A model generated the notes under the pieces. That model saw only the letters and a program-made list of their open reading frames with translations. It made no database searches and was not told the DNA's origin. From assembly GCA_032252755.1 (NCBI GenBank), contig JAVUPY010000041.1, positions 1 through 64,000 on the forward strand: a DNA stretch of 64,000 bases, in the 5' to 3' direction. A program made the position numbers and the translations under genes. This document shows positions 33,238-44,180 of the stretch, in pieces. Position 1 is the first letter of the stretch. Each line of letters opens with the position of its first letter. The DNA comes from Terriglobia bacterium (lineage in GTDB: Bacteria; Acidobacteriota; Terriglobia; Terriglobales; Acidobacteriaceae).

Positions 33238-34242
33238 CTAGGGCTTATTTGTTTTCACCTCGGAATTGCGAAGCATCTCAATTGACTTTTGAGCACGGTC
33301 CCCTATGGCAGAGCCTGGATTTAGATCTACGATCTGTCGAAGGCACTTCACGGCTTCCTCGTTCTTCCCCTCCATCACATAGACTCGTGCAAGAAGAAAT
33401 GGAAGATCCGGAATGCGGGTGTAATCCTTCGTGAGTGCCGTTTTTGCCGCGAGTTCGGCTTTGTCAAGATGGCCGGTCTGCAGTTGTATTCGCGCTAATT
33501 CATAAAATGGTTCTGCTCGATTGGGCTGTGCTTTATTAGCCAAGCCCAATATCTTGGCAGCTTCGTTCCATTGCTGTTTCTTCACTTCAACGTTTGACAA
33601 GCCGATGTATCCGTACAGAAATTCAGGGTCGGCCTTGATGGCGGCATTGAAGGATTCTTCTGCATCCTTGAGTTTGCCCTGTGTCAATTCGCACATTCCT
33701 GTCTCAACATGGGCCACAGCAAAGGTAGGGGCAATCTCGATGGCTTTCTTCCCGTACTTGATAGCGGACTTGCAATCCCCCCGCCGGCGAGCTTGTCGCG
33801 CGCGTTCGAGCTCCTTCCGTGCCTTCTCGGGGGCAGCAAGATATCGCACGGAAACGAGTGGATCATCGGGAATAACGGTGGTATCACGTACAGCATTGGG
33901 ATCAGGTTCGAGCATTACAAATATCTGTCGTGCTCCACCACCCATTAGTTCGATCGACGCCTCGCCTGGAAGATACCCGGGAAGCATTACGCGAACACTG
34001 TAGCTACCATTTGGCAGGTTGATCCAGTCTACCTCGCCCCGTGAATTGGCATAGGCAGTCGGCATCGGCATATCTCCCTTGAACAGTTCAACCTTGGCCA
34101 GGTTTACCAGGTCCCCAGCATTGGTAAGTCTGATCTGAAGTTGCAGGCTGTTAGTGGGATTGCCGAACGCTGTTGTCGACTGCGCAAGGAGTGAACCCGC
34201 GCCAACTGCGAGAGTGAGTACGACAAGGTACCAGAATTTCAT
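33238..34242 (-). CDS. Exported TPR protein with carboxypeptidase-regulatory-like domain
   Basis: 334 residues with a signal peptide (MKFWYLVVLTLAVGAGSLLAQ). The first domain (~25-120: LQLQIRLTNAGDLVNLAKVELFKG... GSYSVRVMLPGYLPGEASIEL) is a beta-sandwich like the CarboxypepD_reg/PEGA type found also at the N-terminus of the adjacent receptor. From ~140 there are four TPR-like units (ARRRGDCKSAIKYGKKAIEI, AHVETGMCELTQGKLKDAEES, GYIGLSNVEVKKQQWNEAAKI, ...). Likely periplasmic scaffold. It is downstream of the Oar-like receptor, but a strong terminator at 34287 separates them. Confidence 0.82.
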   Translation of the reverse strand: MKFWYLVVLTLAVGAGSLLAQSTTAFGNPTNSLQLQIRLTNAGDLVNLAKVELFKGDMPMPTAYANSRGEVDWINLPNGSYSVRVMLPGYLPGEASIELMGGGARQIFVMLEPDPNAVRDTTVIPDDPLVSVRYLAAPEKARKELERARQARRRGDCKSAIKYGKKAIEIAPTFAVAHVETGMCELTQGKLKDAEESFNAAIKADPEFLYGYIGLSNVEVKKQQWNEAAKILGLANKAQPNRAEPFYELARIQLQTGHLDKAELAAKTALTKDYTRIPDLPFLLARVYVMEGKNEEAVKCLRQIVDLNPGSAIGDRAQKSIEMLRNSEVKTNKP

Positions 34243-34286
34243 CTTAGACCCCCGATATCAAGGTCACGAGAACTCCGGATATCAAC

Positions 34287-34316
34287 AAAAAACCGGGCCG
34301 GCGTTTCCGCCGGCCC
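34287..34316 (-). terminator. Rho-independent terminator of the Oar-like receptor gene
   Basis: On the minus strand GGGCCGGCG, loop GAAA, CGCCGGCCC is followed by CGGTTTTTTGTTG. Nine perfect GC pairs. It lies 15 bp after the receptor stop and before the TPR gene. Confidence 0.9.
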
Positions 34317-34330
34317 AGGCACATTATGCC

Positions 34331-37300
34331 TCAGAAGACAAAGCGAAGACCGAGGCGCACTGAGGTTGGCAGCTGCCAGAGGTCATTCTTGTTGAAGCGT
34401 GGATCGATGATAGTGCCACCATTAGCGGCGTTATACGCTGTCAGCGATGTCATCCAGTCTCCAGATCCATTCCAGCCGTGTCCGAGGAACTCATTCACGG
34501 TTGGAACCGGAACGATTTCTCCGGTCGCGTCGAGGATGTCTAGATCGATTCCTGCCGCCCAGTTAGCTCCGTATCCATTCTCCGTCGGAAAGGGATAACC
34601 GTACTGAAGTGAGCCCTGGGTAATGTTGCGGTAGCGATGCAACACAGTCTTCTGATTGAACAGATTCAGCACGTTCACGTTGAATTCAATACTCTTCGAT
34701 TCACTCTTGAACGGCTTGAAGACCTGTCGAAGCGAAAGGTCCGTTTGCGAGAACCAAGGCAGACGGCCCAAATCGCCACGGCCATTCATGATCATCTCGG
34801 AGTTCTCGACGGTCGCGATGGTCGTGATTGGGGCGCCACTCTGCAAGGTAAAGAAGGCGCTAATCTGTGGCAGGTTCTTCGGCAATTGGTACGTGCCGTT
34901 GAACTTGAACTGGTGCGGACGGTCGGTATTCAACGGACCGTACGCTAGTTTCCCGTTATTAGCCTGGTAGCTCAGGTACCACTCGTCGAAATACCGCTCG
35001 ACGTTTGGATCGGTACGGCCTCCACCGATGGAGGTAGAGGTATCTTCGTCTGAACTGGCCAATCCGCCGTAATTGCCATACAGCCGACTATAGGTGTAGC
35101 TGAAGTCGGTCATCCAGCGTTCGGCGAACGGTCTCCGGATACGGAACTCACCCGCGTTGTAGTTGCGCTTCGCCTTCGGAGTCGGCGGAAGGTCGATAGC
35201 CTGAAGTTTCGAAACCGAGTATCCGAACCCAGGGTTAGTGATGTAGTACAGCTCACCTACCGAGGTCAGGACGCCGACGTCTTCAATTGTACGGTCAAGC
35301 TGTTTGTGCACGAACTGGAAGCTGAAAATCCAGTTCTGCGGCAATTGCCATTCCGTTCCAAGCGTCGCGTTCTGCATTCGCATCGGCTTGATAGCAGGAT
35401 CGAGGGTGTCGAACGAGGGTAAGCGCCAATCGCGGTCTTCGACAAACTGTAACGGGGTTCCGAGGCCTGTCGCCGTTGGCACTGGGTAGGGATCGCAGGT
35501 GGTGCTCCCACCCGTGAGCGAACCGGTGCAATTCGGAGAGAAGCCGTCTGCGGCATGCGCTTGACCCATTCTGAACCAATTGTTAGCCGCATCCGTATTC
35601 AGCAGGTAATACTGGCTGTGCCACTTGAAGCCGCCAAACGAGCCTTCCGCCATGGTCAGCTTCATTTGGTCGTAGAACATACCCCAGCTACCGTAGATCT
35701 TCGCTTTGCCGTTCCCTAACAGGTCGAACGATGCTCCGAGACGAGGAGCAATCTTGTCACCATATCCCCACTTCACGGCAGCATGTTGGTACTGCGGTAT
35801 CGAGCTAAACGAAGGAATCTCTTCCGATTCGAAACGGATGCCGGGATTAACCGTGAGCCGATTCAAAATCGTCCACGAATCCTGGAAGAAGAACGCATTG
35901 TGATCGGTATGCAGTTTTGCGAGTTCGCCAAACGGCGAGCGGACTTCAACATAACCGCACGGGTCATAAGTGTTTCCATCTGGACCTACACAAGAGCTGG
36001 TGCGCTGTCCGGCGAGGCTGTTGTAGGGGCGGCCCCACGCGAATCTCATATAGTCGTAGACGTGTGCACTGGCAACATCCAGTGCCCAACGTTCCCAGAT
36101 ATATCCAGCCTTGAAGTTATGCACTCCACCAAGATTGAAAGTCGTGCTGCCGACCGTGGTCCAGCTGAGCTTCTTCTGGAAATTCTCGGTCGTTGCGTAG
36201 ACATCATTGGGATCCTGGTTGAACCACCCGCTGGGAACATATCCTTCCTGGCCGGGCTGCCAACCAATCACCGAACTGGGATCGTAGCGGGCGTTCAGTG
36301 TCGGTACGCTCGGCTGGAGGAACTGGATCAGATTGTTGGCGTTGAAGCCATAGCGGCTATCGACCAGGATCTTCGGAGTAACTGTCCACGTGGCTCCGCC
36401 GCCAAAGCTGTATATCGGATATTTGTAGCCTTCATTCCGCCAGTTGTAGCTGGAAGAACTTAGACCAAATTCCTTACCACTCGTCGGGTCTACATAAGTT
36501 ATGTAGCTCGGCAGACCACCTACGTAGCGGAAGGTATCCTGTGAATAGTTAAGGAACAGGCGCAGCTTTTGGAACGGCTGAAGATCGATCTTTGCCAGTC
36601 CAGCGCGACGCGTCCTTTTCTGTTGGAATTCCTGCTGCACGCCATCGTCCAACATAGTCTTACGCGAGATGTTGTTGAACGTAGGGTTTGCATTTACAAA
36701 AAACCACGCCTTATCCTTCCAAATCGGACCACCCACATTGAAGCCAATTTCATTGGAAGTGAAATGGTCGCTCCCAAATGTCCTGTCGGCGACCTTTGTG
36801 GAGTCCACTGGGTCTACATAGACGCGGTGGCAATTATATCCACCACCCGTCGAATCACCTGAGAAGTTTAGGAAACACCCACTCAATCCGCTGCCCGTGT
36901 AATAGTAGTAGCCCATCCCGTGGAAATCGTTGGAACCGCTCTTCGTAACAACTGAAACCACGCCGCCCATCGCACCGCCAAACTCGGCTTCATACCCGCC
37001 GGTCTTGACCTGCATTTCCTGGACGACTTCGGTTCTCACCGTCTGGTTATTCAGGCCATTGAAGATGTTCGACGTCGTGACACCGTCGACGTAGAACTGA
37101 TTCTCTGAACCCGAGGCGCCATCAACGGAAATTCCGCCGGCGAACGTCTCCTGGTTAACGCTCGGAGCCAATCTAACGAAATCGTCGGCGCTGCGCGCCC
37201 CCGGGAGGAGGGTAAGAGACTCGCCCTGATACACCTGTGCAGATTCGCTTTTCACGGTATCAATCTGCACGGCGTTCGCGCTGACTTCAATCGTCTCCGA

Positions 37301-37648
37301 AATCGCGCCTACCTCCATGGGCATGTCAATCGAGTAAGACTTGCCGACTTCTACCCTCACATTCTCCTGCAGGGCATGCTTGAAGCCGCTCTTTTCCACG
37401 ATGACTCTGTACGTTCCAGACGGCAGATTACGGGCAAAGAACAAGCCCGCGGAATCGGTTGTGCCCTCGATGGGTCGGATTAGAGATGGCGAGGAGACCG
37501 TCACTTTCGCATCTGGAATCACAGCCTTCGAAGGGTCGACTGCTTTAACCACTAGATCGCCGGTTAACTGCTGAGCTGCCAGCGGTACCGCAACCAGACA
37601 TAACGCAAGCAGCGCGAGTACGACTGCGTAGCCCTTACTAAGTCTCAT
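34331..37648 (-). CDS. Oar-like TonB-dependent outer-membrane receptor
   Basis: 1105 residues from ATG 37648, placed there by AGGAGGT 8 bp upstream and a signal peptide (MRLSKGYAVVLALLALCLVA). The N-terminal carboxypeptidase-regulatory fold (~25-120) is DLVVKAVDPSKAVIPDAKV, followed by a plug domain (VQEMQVKTGGYEAEFGGAMG GVVSVVTKSG) and a long beta-barrel with many aromatic strands. The last residues ...RLGLRFVF end with an aromatic, as for barrel proteins. In Acidobacteriota, this family (Oar) is greatly expanded and transports or binds oligo- or polysaccharides or proteins. Ligand unknown. A direct repeat lies ~250 bp upstream (37894-37944). Confidence 0.93.
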   Translation of the reverse strand: MRLSKGYAVVLALLALCLVAVPLAAQQLTGDLVVKAVDPSKAVIPDAKVTVSSPSLIRPIEGTTDSAGLFFARNLPSGTYRVIVEKSGFKHALQENVRVEVGKSYSIDMPMEVGAISETIEVSANAVQIDTVKSESAQVYQGESLTLLPGARSADDFVRLAPSVNQETFAGGISVDGASGSENQFYVDGVTTSNIFNGLNNQTVRTEVVQEMQVKTGGYEAEFGGAMGGVVSVVTKSGSNDFHGMGYYYYTGSGLSGCFLNFSGDSTGGGYNCHRVYVDPVDSTKVADRTFGSDHFTSNEIGFNVGGPIWKDKAWFFVNANPTFNNISRKTMLDDGVQQEFQQKRTRRAGLAKIDLQPFQKLRLFLNYSQDTFRYVGGLPSYITYVDPTSGKEFGLSSSSYNWRNEGYKYPIYSFGGGATWTVTPKILVDSRYGFNANNLIQFLQPSVPTLNARYDPSSVIGWQPGQEGYVPSGWFNQDPNDVYATTENFQKKLSWTTVGSTTFNLGGVHNFKAGYIWERWALDVASAHVYDYMRFAWGRPYNSLAGQRTSSCVGPDGNTYDPCGYVEVRSPFGELAKLHTDHNAFFFQDSWTILNRLTVNPGIRFESEEIPSFSSIPQYQHAAVKWGYGDKIAPRLGASFDLLGNGKAKIYGSWGMFYDQMKLTMAEGSFGGFKWHSQYYLLNTDAANNWFRMGQAHAADGFSPNCTGSLTGGSTTCDPYPVPTATGLGTPLQFVEDRDWRLPSFDTLDPAIKPMRMQNATLGTEWQLPQNWIFSFQFVHKQLDRTIEDVGVLTSVGELYYITNPGFGYSVSKLQAIDLPPTPKAKRNYNAGEFRIRRPFAERWMTDFSYTYSRLYGNYGGLASSDEDTSTSIGGGRTDPNVERYFDEWYLSYQANNGKLAYGPLNTDRPHQFKFNGTYQLPKNLPQISAFFTLQSGAPITTIATVENSEMIMNGRGDLGRLPWFSQTDLSLRQVFKPFKSESKSIEFNVNVLNLFNQKTVLHRYRNITQGSLQYGYPFPTENGYGANWAAGIDLDILDATGEIVPVPTVNEFLGHGWNGSGDWMTSLTAYNAANGGTIIDPRFNKNDLWQLPTSVRLGLRFVF

Positions 37649-37893
37649 GGATACAACCTCCTGAGAATTCGTTTTTGGAAAACGGTGAAAACGCGACCGA
37701 AATAGCCTCACATCCCCAACTATCGGGGTTGTGAATGTCTCATTTGGACTTGGAGCCTAGGAGCCCTTACCTGAACCCGTGGCCTGGAACGGCTGGAACC
37801 GTGTTGCTAGGGAAGTGGCAATTGAGAGTCCAAGAGGTGGTAGCGCCTAAGTGCCTGAAAAAGAAGATTGTGCATAATAATATCCACAAAAGT

Positions 37894-37944
37894 GCTATTA
37901 AATTCCGGATTGCCTAGCACTTATAGGCTATTAAATTCGGAATT
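37894..37944. repeat. Direct repeat GCTATTAAATTC upstream of the receptor gene
   Basis: GCTATTAAATTCCGGATT (37894-37911) and GCTATTAAATTCGGAATT (37927-37944) are separated by 33 bp start-to-start, roughly three helical turns. They lie in an AT-rich intergenic region (37649-37968; 320 bp without a gene) upstream of the Oar-like receptor. An operator pair is a possible reading. Confidence 0.5.
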
Positions 37945-37968
37945 ACAGCTGGAGTGAACTATCAAGAT

Positions 37969-39273
<1,305 letters not shown>

Positions 39274-39362
39274 TGAATCGTGTCTCGTTTCGTTTCATTC
39301 TACGGGCAAATGGATCGGTAGTAGTTGAGTGAAAGGTCTTAGCACTTCCGGAATCGTCTCTG

Positions 39363-40316
39363 CTACTTCGACACAGGCTTCAACTTTCCGATCGCCTTCC
39401 TGACGTTGCCCTTTGCCTTCTTCAATCTCTTTTCCGCGTCTATTCGGGGCACTCCCGCTTCGAGCATGACTAAAGCAACGGGGACGCTGCCGCCGGCGGC
39501 TTGAAGGGCATCGACGGCGGATTCGCGGTCCAGCCCGGTGAGTTGCTGGAGGATGCCGATGCCGCGCTCGGTCAGCTTGCGGTTCTTCAAGTGCAGGTTG
39601 ACCATCAGGTTGCTGTAGACGTAGCCCATGCGCGTGAAAGCGCCGGTGGTGATCATATTGAGCACCATCTTCTGCATGGTTCCGGCCTTCATGCGCGAGG
39701 AGCCGGCGAGGACTTCAGGGCCGACGCCGACAACGATGCTGTGCGATGCGAGCTTAGTGATCGGAGTGCCGGGGTTGGCGGTGATGGCGATGGTCGTCGC
39801 ACGCTTGCGGCGGGCGTATGCGAGCGCGCCGAGGGTGTAGGGGGTTCGGCCGCTGACGGCGAGGCCGATGACGACATCTTTTTTCGTCGGCTTCTTGCTG
39901 GCCATGTCGTGTTCGCCCATCTCTGTGGAGTCCTCGCTGACTTCAGTTGCGTGCCCGAGAGCGTAGTCACCGCCGGCGATGAGGTACTGAACGAGCCGCG
40001 GCGGGACGTTGAAGGTGGGCACGCACTCGGACGAGTCGAGCGCGCCGAGGCGTCCGCTGGTGCCGGTGCCGACGTAAATGAGTCGGCCGCCGTTCTCGAA
40101 TGCGTGGGCGACTATATCCATCGCCTTCGCGATTGCGGGTAATTGTTTGGCGACGGCTTTCGCAACCTTCTGGTCTTCGGCGTTGATGATCTGCGCGATT
40201 TCGAGGGCGGACTTCTTGTCGAGGTCGACGGAGTGGGGGTTTGGGATTTCGGTGCCTAGCTCGCGAAGTTCGGTGAGCGGCGGCATATGCAGGAGTCGTG
40301 TGTTCTTAGGGGTCAC
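39363..40316 (-). CDS. murQ: N-acetylmuramic acid 6-phosphate etherase
   Basis: 317 residues. The family opening LTELRELGTEIPNPHSVDLDKKSALEIAQIINAED is present, then the SIS fold with RLIYVGTGTSGRLGALDSSECVPTF and the downstream block VVGVGPEVLAGSSRMKAGTMQKMVLNMI. MurQ cleaves the D-lactyl ether of MurNAc-6-P to give GlcNAc-6-P. The GTG start 40316 directly follows the stop of the upstream serine hydrolase gene, with GAGG before it, so the two are coupled. MurNAc kinase is not in view. Length agrees with the family (~300). Confidence 0.96.
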   Translation of the reverse strand: MTPKNTRLLHMPPLTELRELGTEIPNPHSVDLDKKSALEIAQIINAEDQKVAKAVAKQLPAIAKAMDIVAHAFENGGRLIYVGTGTSGRLGALDSSECVPTFNVPPRLVQYLIAGGDYALGHATEVSEDSTEMGEHDMASKKPTKKDVVIGLAVSGRTPYTLGALAYARRKRATTIAITANPGTPITKLASHSIVVGVGPEVLAGSSRMKAGTMQKMVLNMITTGAFTRMGYVYSNLMVNLHLKNRKLTERGIGILQQLTGLDRESAVDALQAAGGSVPVALVMLEAGVPRIDAEKRLKKAKGNVRKAIGKLKPVSK

Positions 40317-41420
40317 CTATACCTCAAGCGCCTCAACAACGGCGTCGTGAAATCTTGGACGAACATATTTTATGGCCTGGCTGCTGCGATCGGGCCAGAC
40401 ACGATTGGTCAGGAGTGTAACGGAAAGTTGCCGGACGGGATCGCACCAGAGCGATGTGCCGGTGTAACCGAGATGTCCGAAGGAGCGTTGCGAAAAGTAT
40501 TGACCCGACTGAGAGGGAGATGATGGCGTGTCCCAACCAAGAGTGCGCGAAGAGCCTGCTGGCATCTCTTCTCGACGTGTAAACAGGTTGAGGGTCGAGG
40601 GCTTAACGATGGGAGAGCCGAGTCGCAACATGCAGAGTGCGAATTGCGCGAGGTCGGTGACGTTGGAAAATACGCCGGCGTGTCCGGAAATGCCGCCCAT
40701 CACCCAAGCGTTTTCGTCGTGAACCTCGCCTTGAATGATGCGGCCGCGGAAGTCGTTGTTGACGGTGGGGACGATGTGGGTGCGCCAGTCTTCGCGCGGG
40801 TGATAGCCGGTAAATGACATGCGCAAGGGCTTGAAAATCTGCTCGTCGCAGAAACGGTCAAGGGGTTGGCGCGCGAGCTTGGAGAGGATCTCGCCGAGGA
40901 TGATGAAGCCGATGTCGCTGTATTCGGCGCGGTCGAGCGGCGGGTGAGCGAGCGGCATTTCGAGGGCGAGGCGAAGGATTTCGGCGCGTGATTTCGCGCG
41001 CTCGAAGAGTTTTTCATATGCGGGCAGGCCGGAAGAGTGCGCGAGCAACATGCGGACGGTGACGCGCTTTTTACCGGGCTCGGTGCCGAACTCGGGGAAG
41101 AAGTCGGCGACCTTGGCGTTGAGGTCGAGCGAGCCTTGATCGTAGAGGATCACCGCAGCGGTAGTCGTGGCAACCACTTTCGTGACAGAGGCGATGTCGT
41201 AAATGGTGCTTGGCTCGACTTTGGGCGAGTTGGTGTCGTATGTGAAATGCCCGACGGCTTTGAGGGCGACAATCTCTCCGCGATGGGTGACGCTGACGGC
41301 CGCTCCTGGGAAAGCACGGGATGAGACGGCTTCTTCAAGGATGGAGAAGGCGCGGGCGAAGCGCTGATCCTGGCCGCTGAATGCAGCGACGGGGAGCGGA
41401 TTGTGGCCAGAAAAGCTCAA
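40317..41420 (-). CDS. Serine hydrolase, beta-lactamase/EstB family, murQ partner
   Basis: 367 residues. The active-site SxxK is SVTK at 78-81, the second motif is YSD in RAEYSDIGFIILGEIL, and the third is HLGYTGTS (family H/K-x-G). No signal peptide is evident: the beginning MSFSGHNPLPVAAFSG is mildly hydrophobic only. It is close to the YbbE/AmpH-like proteins found in MurNAc-recycling operons (B. subtilis ybbE next to murQ and namZ), where the role is not settled. It is directly followed by murQ and lies head-to-head with a paralog at 41593 (same motifs), suggesting duplication. Confidence 0.9.
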   Translation of the reverse strand: MSFSGHNPLPVAAFSGQDQRFARAFSILEEAVSSRAFPGAAVSVTHRGEIVALKAVGHFTYDTNSPKVEPSTIYDIASVTKVVATTTAAVILYDQGSLDLNAKVADFFPEFGTEPGKKRVTVRMLLAHSSGLPAYEKLFERAKSRAEILRLALEMPLAHPPLDRAEYSDIGFIILGEILSKLARQPLDRFCDEQIFKPLRMSFTGYHPREDWRTHIVPTVNNDFRGRIIQGEVHDENAWVMGGISGHAGVFSNVTDLAQFALCMLRLGSPIVKPSTLNLFTRREEMPAGSSRTLGWDTPSSPSQSGQYFSQRSFGHLGYTGTSLWCDPVRQLSVTLLTNRVWPDRSSQAIKYVRPRFHDAVVEALEV

Positions 41421-41500
41421 GGTACGGGTACGAGGTGCGAGGCACGAAGTGCGAGTGGAGGTGGTTTTAACCTCGTACCTCGACCTAGTACCTCAGCCGG
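41418..41500. repeat. Repeat family D copy between divergent hydrolase genes
   Basis: GGTACGGGTACGAGGTGCGAGG, GCACGAAGTGCGAG and CCTCGTACCTCGACC form an imperfect inverted repeat. It overlaps the first codons of the minus-strand hydrolase gene (start 41420). A close relative lies at 45102-45180. Confidence 0.6.
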
Positions 41501-41592
41501 TCGCTTTGCGATGAGGCCGGCGCCAGCTTCTATGATAAACGTTCGCAAATCTGATGCGTCGCGTGGTAGATTTCGAGGAACCCAGAATCACA

Positions 41593-43995
41593 ATGCGAAC
41601 ACATACAATTCGAAACCGGCGCCCCGTCCTCGTTCTCCTCATCCTGTTCATCTTAATTATGTCCGTCGCGAGCAGTGCGGCGACAAAACCCGCGAAGAAA
41701 AACGCGAAGTTGTTTCCCGCCGTCGATGCGGCCATCCAGCAGGCCATCCAGAATGGCGACATTCCTGGCGCGGTGCTGGTGATTGGCCACAACGGTCACA
41801 TCGTTTACCGGAAGGCGTATGGCGAGCGATCGCTGGAGCCGACGCGCGCGCCGATGAAGATTGACACGATCTTCGATATGGCGTCGCTGACGAAAGTGCT
41901 GGCGACGACCGGTTCGGTAATGCACATGTATGAACAGGGGATGTTCCGTCTGAACGACCCCGTAGCGAAGTACATCCCCGAGTTCGGCAAGTACGGCAAA
42001 GACCAGATCACGATCCGCGAATTGATGACGCACTACTCGGGGCTTCCGCCGGACCTTGATTTGACTGAGCCCTGGACCGGCAAGGAAACCGCGTACCAGA
42101 TGGCGAATGAGGAGAAATTGATGTCTCCGCCGGGCGCGGTATTCCGGTATTCGGATATCAATTTCATCGTGCTCGGTGAACTGGTGGAGCGGTTGAGCAA
42201 GATGCCGCTCGAGAAGTATGCCGATGCACACATTTTCCAGCCGCTGGGAATGAGGAGTACACGGTTCCTGCCGCCGGCGAGTTGGTTGCCGCGAATCGCG
42301 CCGACCGAGTACGACGAGAACGGTGTGATGCTGCACGGCGTTGTGCACGATCCGACGGCGCGTCGAATGGGCGGTGTGGCAGGGCACGCAGGATTGTTTT
42401 CGGACGGCGATGACGTTGCGAAGTTTTGCGAAGCGCTGCTCGACGGGAAATTTCCGCTGTCGCCCATGACGGTATTAAAGATGACGACGCCGCAACAGCC
42501 GCCGACGGCGACGATGCTGCGCGGCTTGGGGTGGGATGTGGATTCGCCGTTCTCGACGAATCGTGGCGACCTGCTGCCGCTGGGGAGCTATGGGCACACG
42601 GGATTCACCGGGACTTCACTGTGGATTGATCCGACGACGAATACGTACATTGTGCTGCTGACGAATGGGGTGCATCCGCACTTGAAGCCGGGCGGGGCGG
42701 TGGTTTCGCTGAGAACACGGGTGGCGACGGCGGTGGCGGCGGAGCTCGAATTGAAACCCGATAACAAGCGCGCGCTGTCCATCACTGGTTATAACGAGGC
42801 GGAGCCGGGATGGCGCCGACTGGCTGCACGGAACGGCGATGTGAAGACAGGCTTGGAGAATCTGAAAGCGACGCACTTCTCCGAGCTGATCCGCAATGGA
42901 ACGGCAGAGAAGCCGCGGCGGATCGGGCTGGTGACGAACCAGACGGGACTCGATAACAATGGGACGCGGACGATCGACATACTGGCGCACACGCCGGGAT
43001 TGCAACTGGTCGCGATCTTCAGTCCGGAGCATGGCGTGACGGGCACGCTGGATACGACGGATATTCACAACAGCAAGGACGCGGCGACCGGGATTCCGGT
43101 GTACAGCGTGTACGGCGCGACGGATGCGGCGCGGCGGCCGAGTCTCGACGTCCTGAAATCGCTGGACGCGGTTGTGTACGACATTCAGGATGCGGGCGTG
43201 CGGTTCTACACGTACGAGACGACGCTGGGATATTTCCTGGAGGGTGCGGCGAAGGCGGGGATCGAGATGTACGTGCTGGACCGGCCGGATCCGATCAATG
43301 GTTCGTATGTGCAGGGGCCGGTGTCGATGCCGGGTCACGAGAGTTTCGTGAACTACAGCTCGGTGCCTGTGCGCCACGGGATGACCGTCGGCGAACTGGC
43401 GAAGATGTACAACGCGGAGCGGCACATCGGCGCGAAGCTCACGGTCATCCCGATGACCGGCTGGGTGCGTGGCGACTGGTTCGATTCGACGGGACTGACG
43501 TGGACGAATCCCTCGCCGAATTTACGCAGCCTGACTGAGGCGACGCTGTATCCGGGCGTGGCGCTGGTAGAACCGACGAACGTCTCGGTCGGTCGCGGGA
43601 CGGACACGCCGTTTGAAGTGGTCGGCGCGCCATGGATTAATGCGCGGGACTTTGCGCAGTATCTCAATGCGCGAAATCTCGCAGGGCTGCGTTTCGTGCC
43701 GACGACGTTTACGCCGACTTCGAGTTGGTATGCAGGAAAGGTCTGCCAGGGCGTGAACATTATCGTCACGGAGCGGAACGTGCTGGATGCACCCGAGTTG
43801 GGAATCGAACTGGCTGAGGCGCTGCTGAAGATGTATCCACAGGAGTACAAGATCGACCGCATGCCGCAGTTGCTTGTAGACGACGCAACCTTCGCCGCGA
43901 TTCAGCGCGGCGAGGACCCGCGGCGGATCGAGGCGATGTGGCAGGATGAGTTGCAGAAGTTTGAAGAAGTGAGGAAGAAGTACTTGATGTACTAA
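41593..43995 (+). CDS. Fusion of a serine hydrolase and a NamZ-type exo-beta-N-acetylmuramidase (DUF1343)
   Basis: 800 residues from ATG 41593 (MRTHTIRNRRPVLVLLILFI, a signal peptide); ATG 41554 is possible but adds an unconvincing leader. Residues ~35-400 form a beta-lactamase-like hydrolase with SLTK, YSDINF and GHTGFTGTS. From ~415 the DUF1343/NamZ domain starts: RIGLVTNQTGLDNNG, FSPEHGVTGTL, VVYDIQDAGVRFYTYETT, VLDRPDPINGSYVQGP, NYSSVPVRHGMTVGELA. NamZ releases MurNAc from the non-reducing end of peptidoglycan chains. In Bacillus the two activities are separate genes of one operon. It faces away from a paralog/murQ pair. Confidence 0.93.
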   Translation: MRTHTIRNRRPVLVLLILFILIMSVASSAATKPAKKNAKLFPAVDAAIQQAIQNGDIPGAVLVIGHNGHIVYRKAYGERSLEPTRAPMKIDTIFDMASLTKVLATTGSVMHMYEQGMFRLNDPVAKYIPEFGKYGKDQITIRELMTHYSGLPPDLDLTEPWTGKETAYQMANEEKLMSPPGAVFRYSDINFIVLGELVERLSKMPLEKYADAHIFQPLGMRSTRFLPPASWLPRIAPTEYDENGVMLHGVVHDPTARRMGGVAGHAGLFSDGDDVAKFCEALLDGKFPLSPMTVLKMTTPQQPPTATMLRGLGWDVDSPFSTNRGDLLPLGSYGHTGFTGTSLWIDPTTNTYIVLLTNGVHPHLKPGGAVVSLRTRVATAVAAELELKPDNKRALSITGYNEAEPGWRRLAARNGDVKTGLENLKATHFSELIRNGTAEKPRRIGLVTNQTGLDNNGTRTIDILAHTPGLQLVAIFSPEHGVTGTLDTTDIHNSKDAATGIPVYSVYGATDAARRPSLDVLKSLDAVVYDIQDAGVRFYTYETTLGYFLEGAAKAGIEMYVLDRPDPINGSYVQGPVSMPGHESFVNYSSVPVRHGMTVGELAKMYNAERHIGAKLTVIPMTGWVRGDWFDSTGLTWTNPSPNLRSLTEATLYPGVALVEPTNVSVGRGTDTPFEVVGAPWINARDFAQYLNARNLAGLRFVPTTFTPTSSWYAGKVCQGVNIIVTERNVLDAPELGIELAEALLKMYPQEYKIDRMPQLLVDDATFAAIQRGEDPRRIEAMWQDELQKFEEVRKKYLMY

Positions 43996-44070
43996 AAGAC
44001 GCTGTTCGCGATTTACAGTTCGCGAAGAAGCAAACCGCCATCCGCAACAGCCGCCGTTGGAGGAAGGAAA

Positions 44071-44152
44071 TGCAGGTCCTTCGACTCAGCCGCGACCGCG
44101 CCAACTGCGGCGCGGGAAAGGCAAGTCGCGGCTTCGCTCAGAATGACGGCAT
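44071..44152. repeat. Repeat family B, long form
   Basis: GGTCCTTCGACTCAGCCGCG, ACCGCGCCAACTGCGGCGCG, GGAAAGGCAAGTCGCGGCTT, CGCTCAGAATGACGG. The unit is an approximately 80-bp imperfect palindrome; the same long form lies at 47699 and 48405. It sits in the 185-bp gap before the class-A-like hydrolase gene. Confidence 0.7.
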
Positions 44153-44180
44153 TTTCTTAAATCCTCAAGAAGGGGAATAC

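Noticed and set aside
44070-44180. N-terminal extension of the class-A-like hydrolase
   Set aside because: The extra 37 codons are a translated family-B repeat, and a signal peptide plus Shine-Dalgarno start at 44181.
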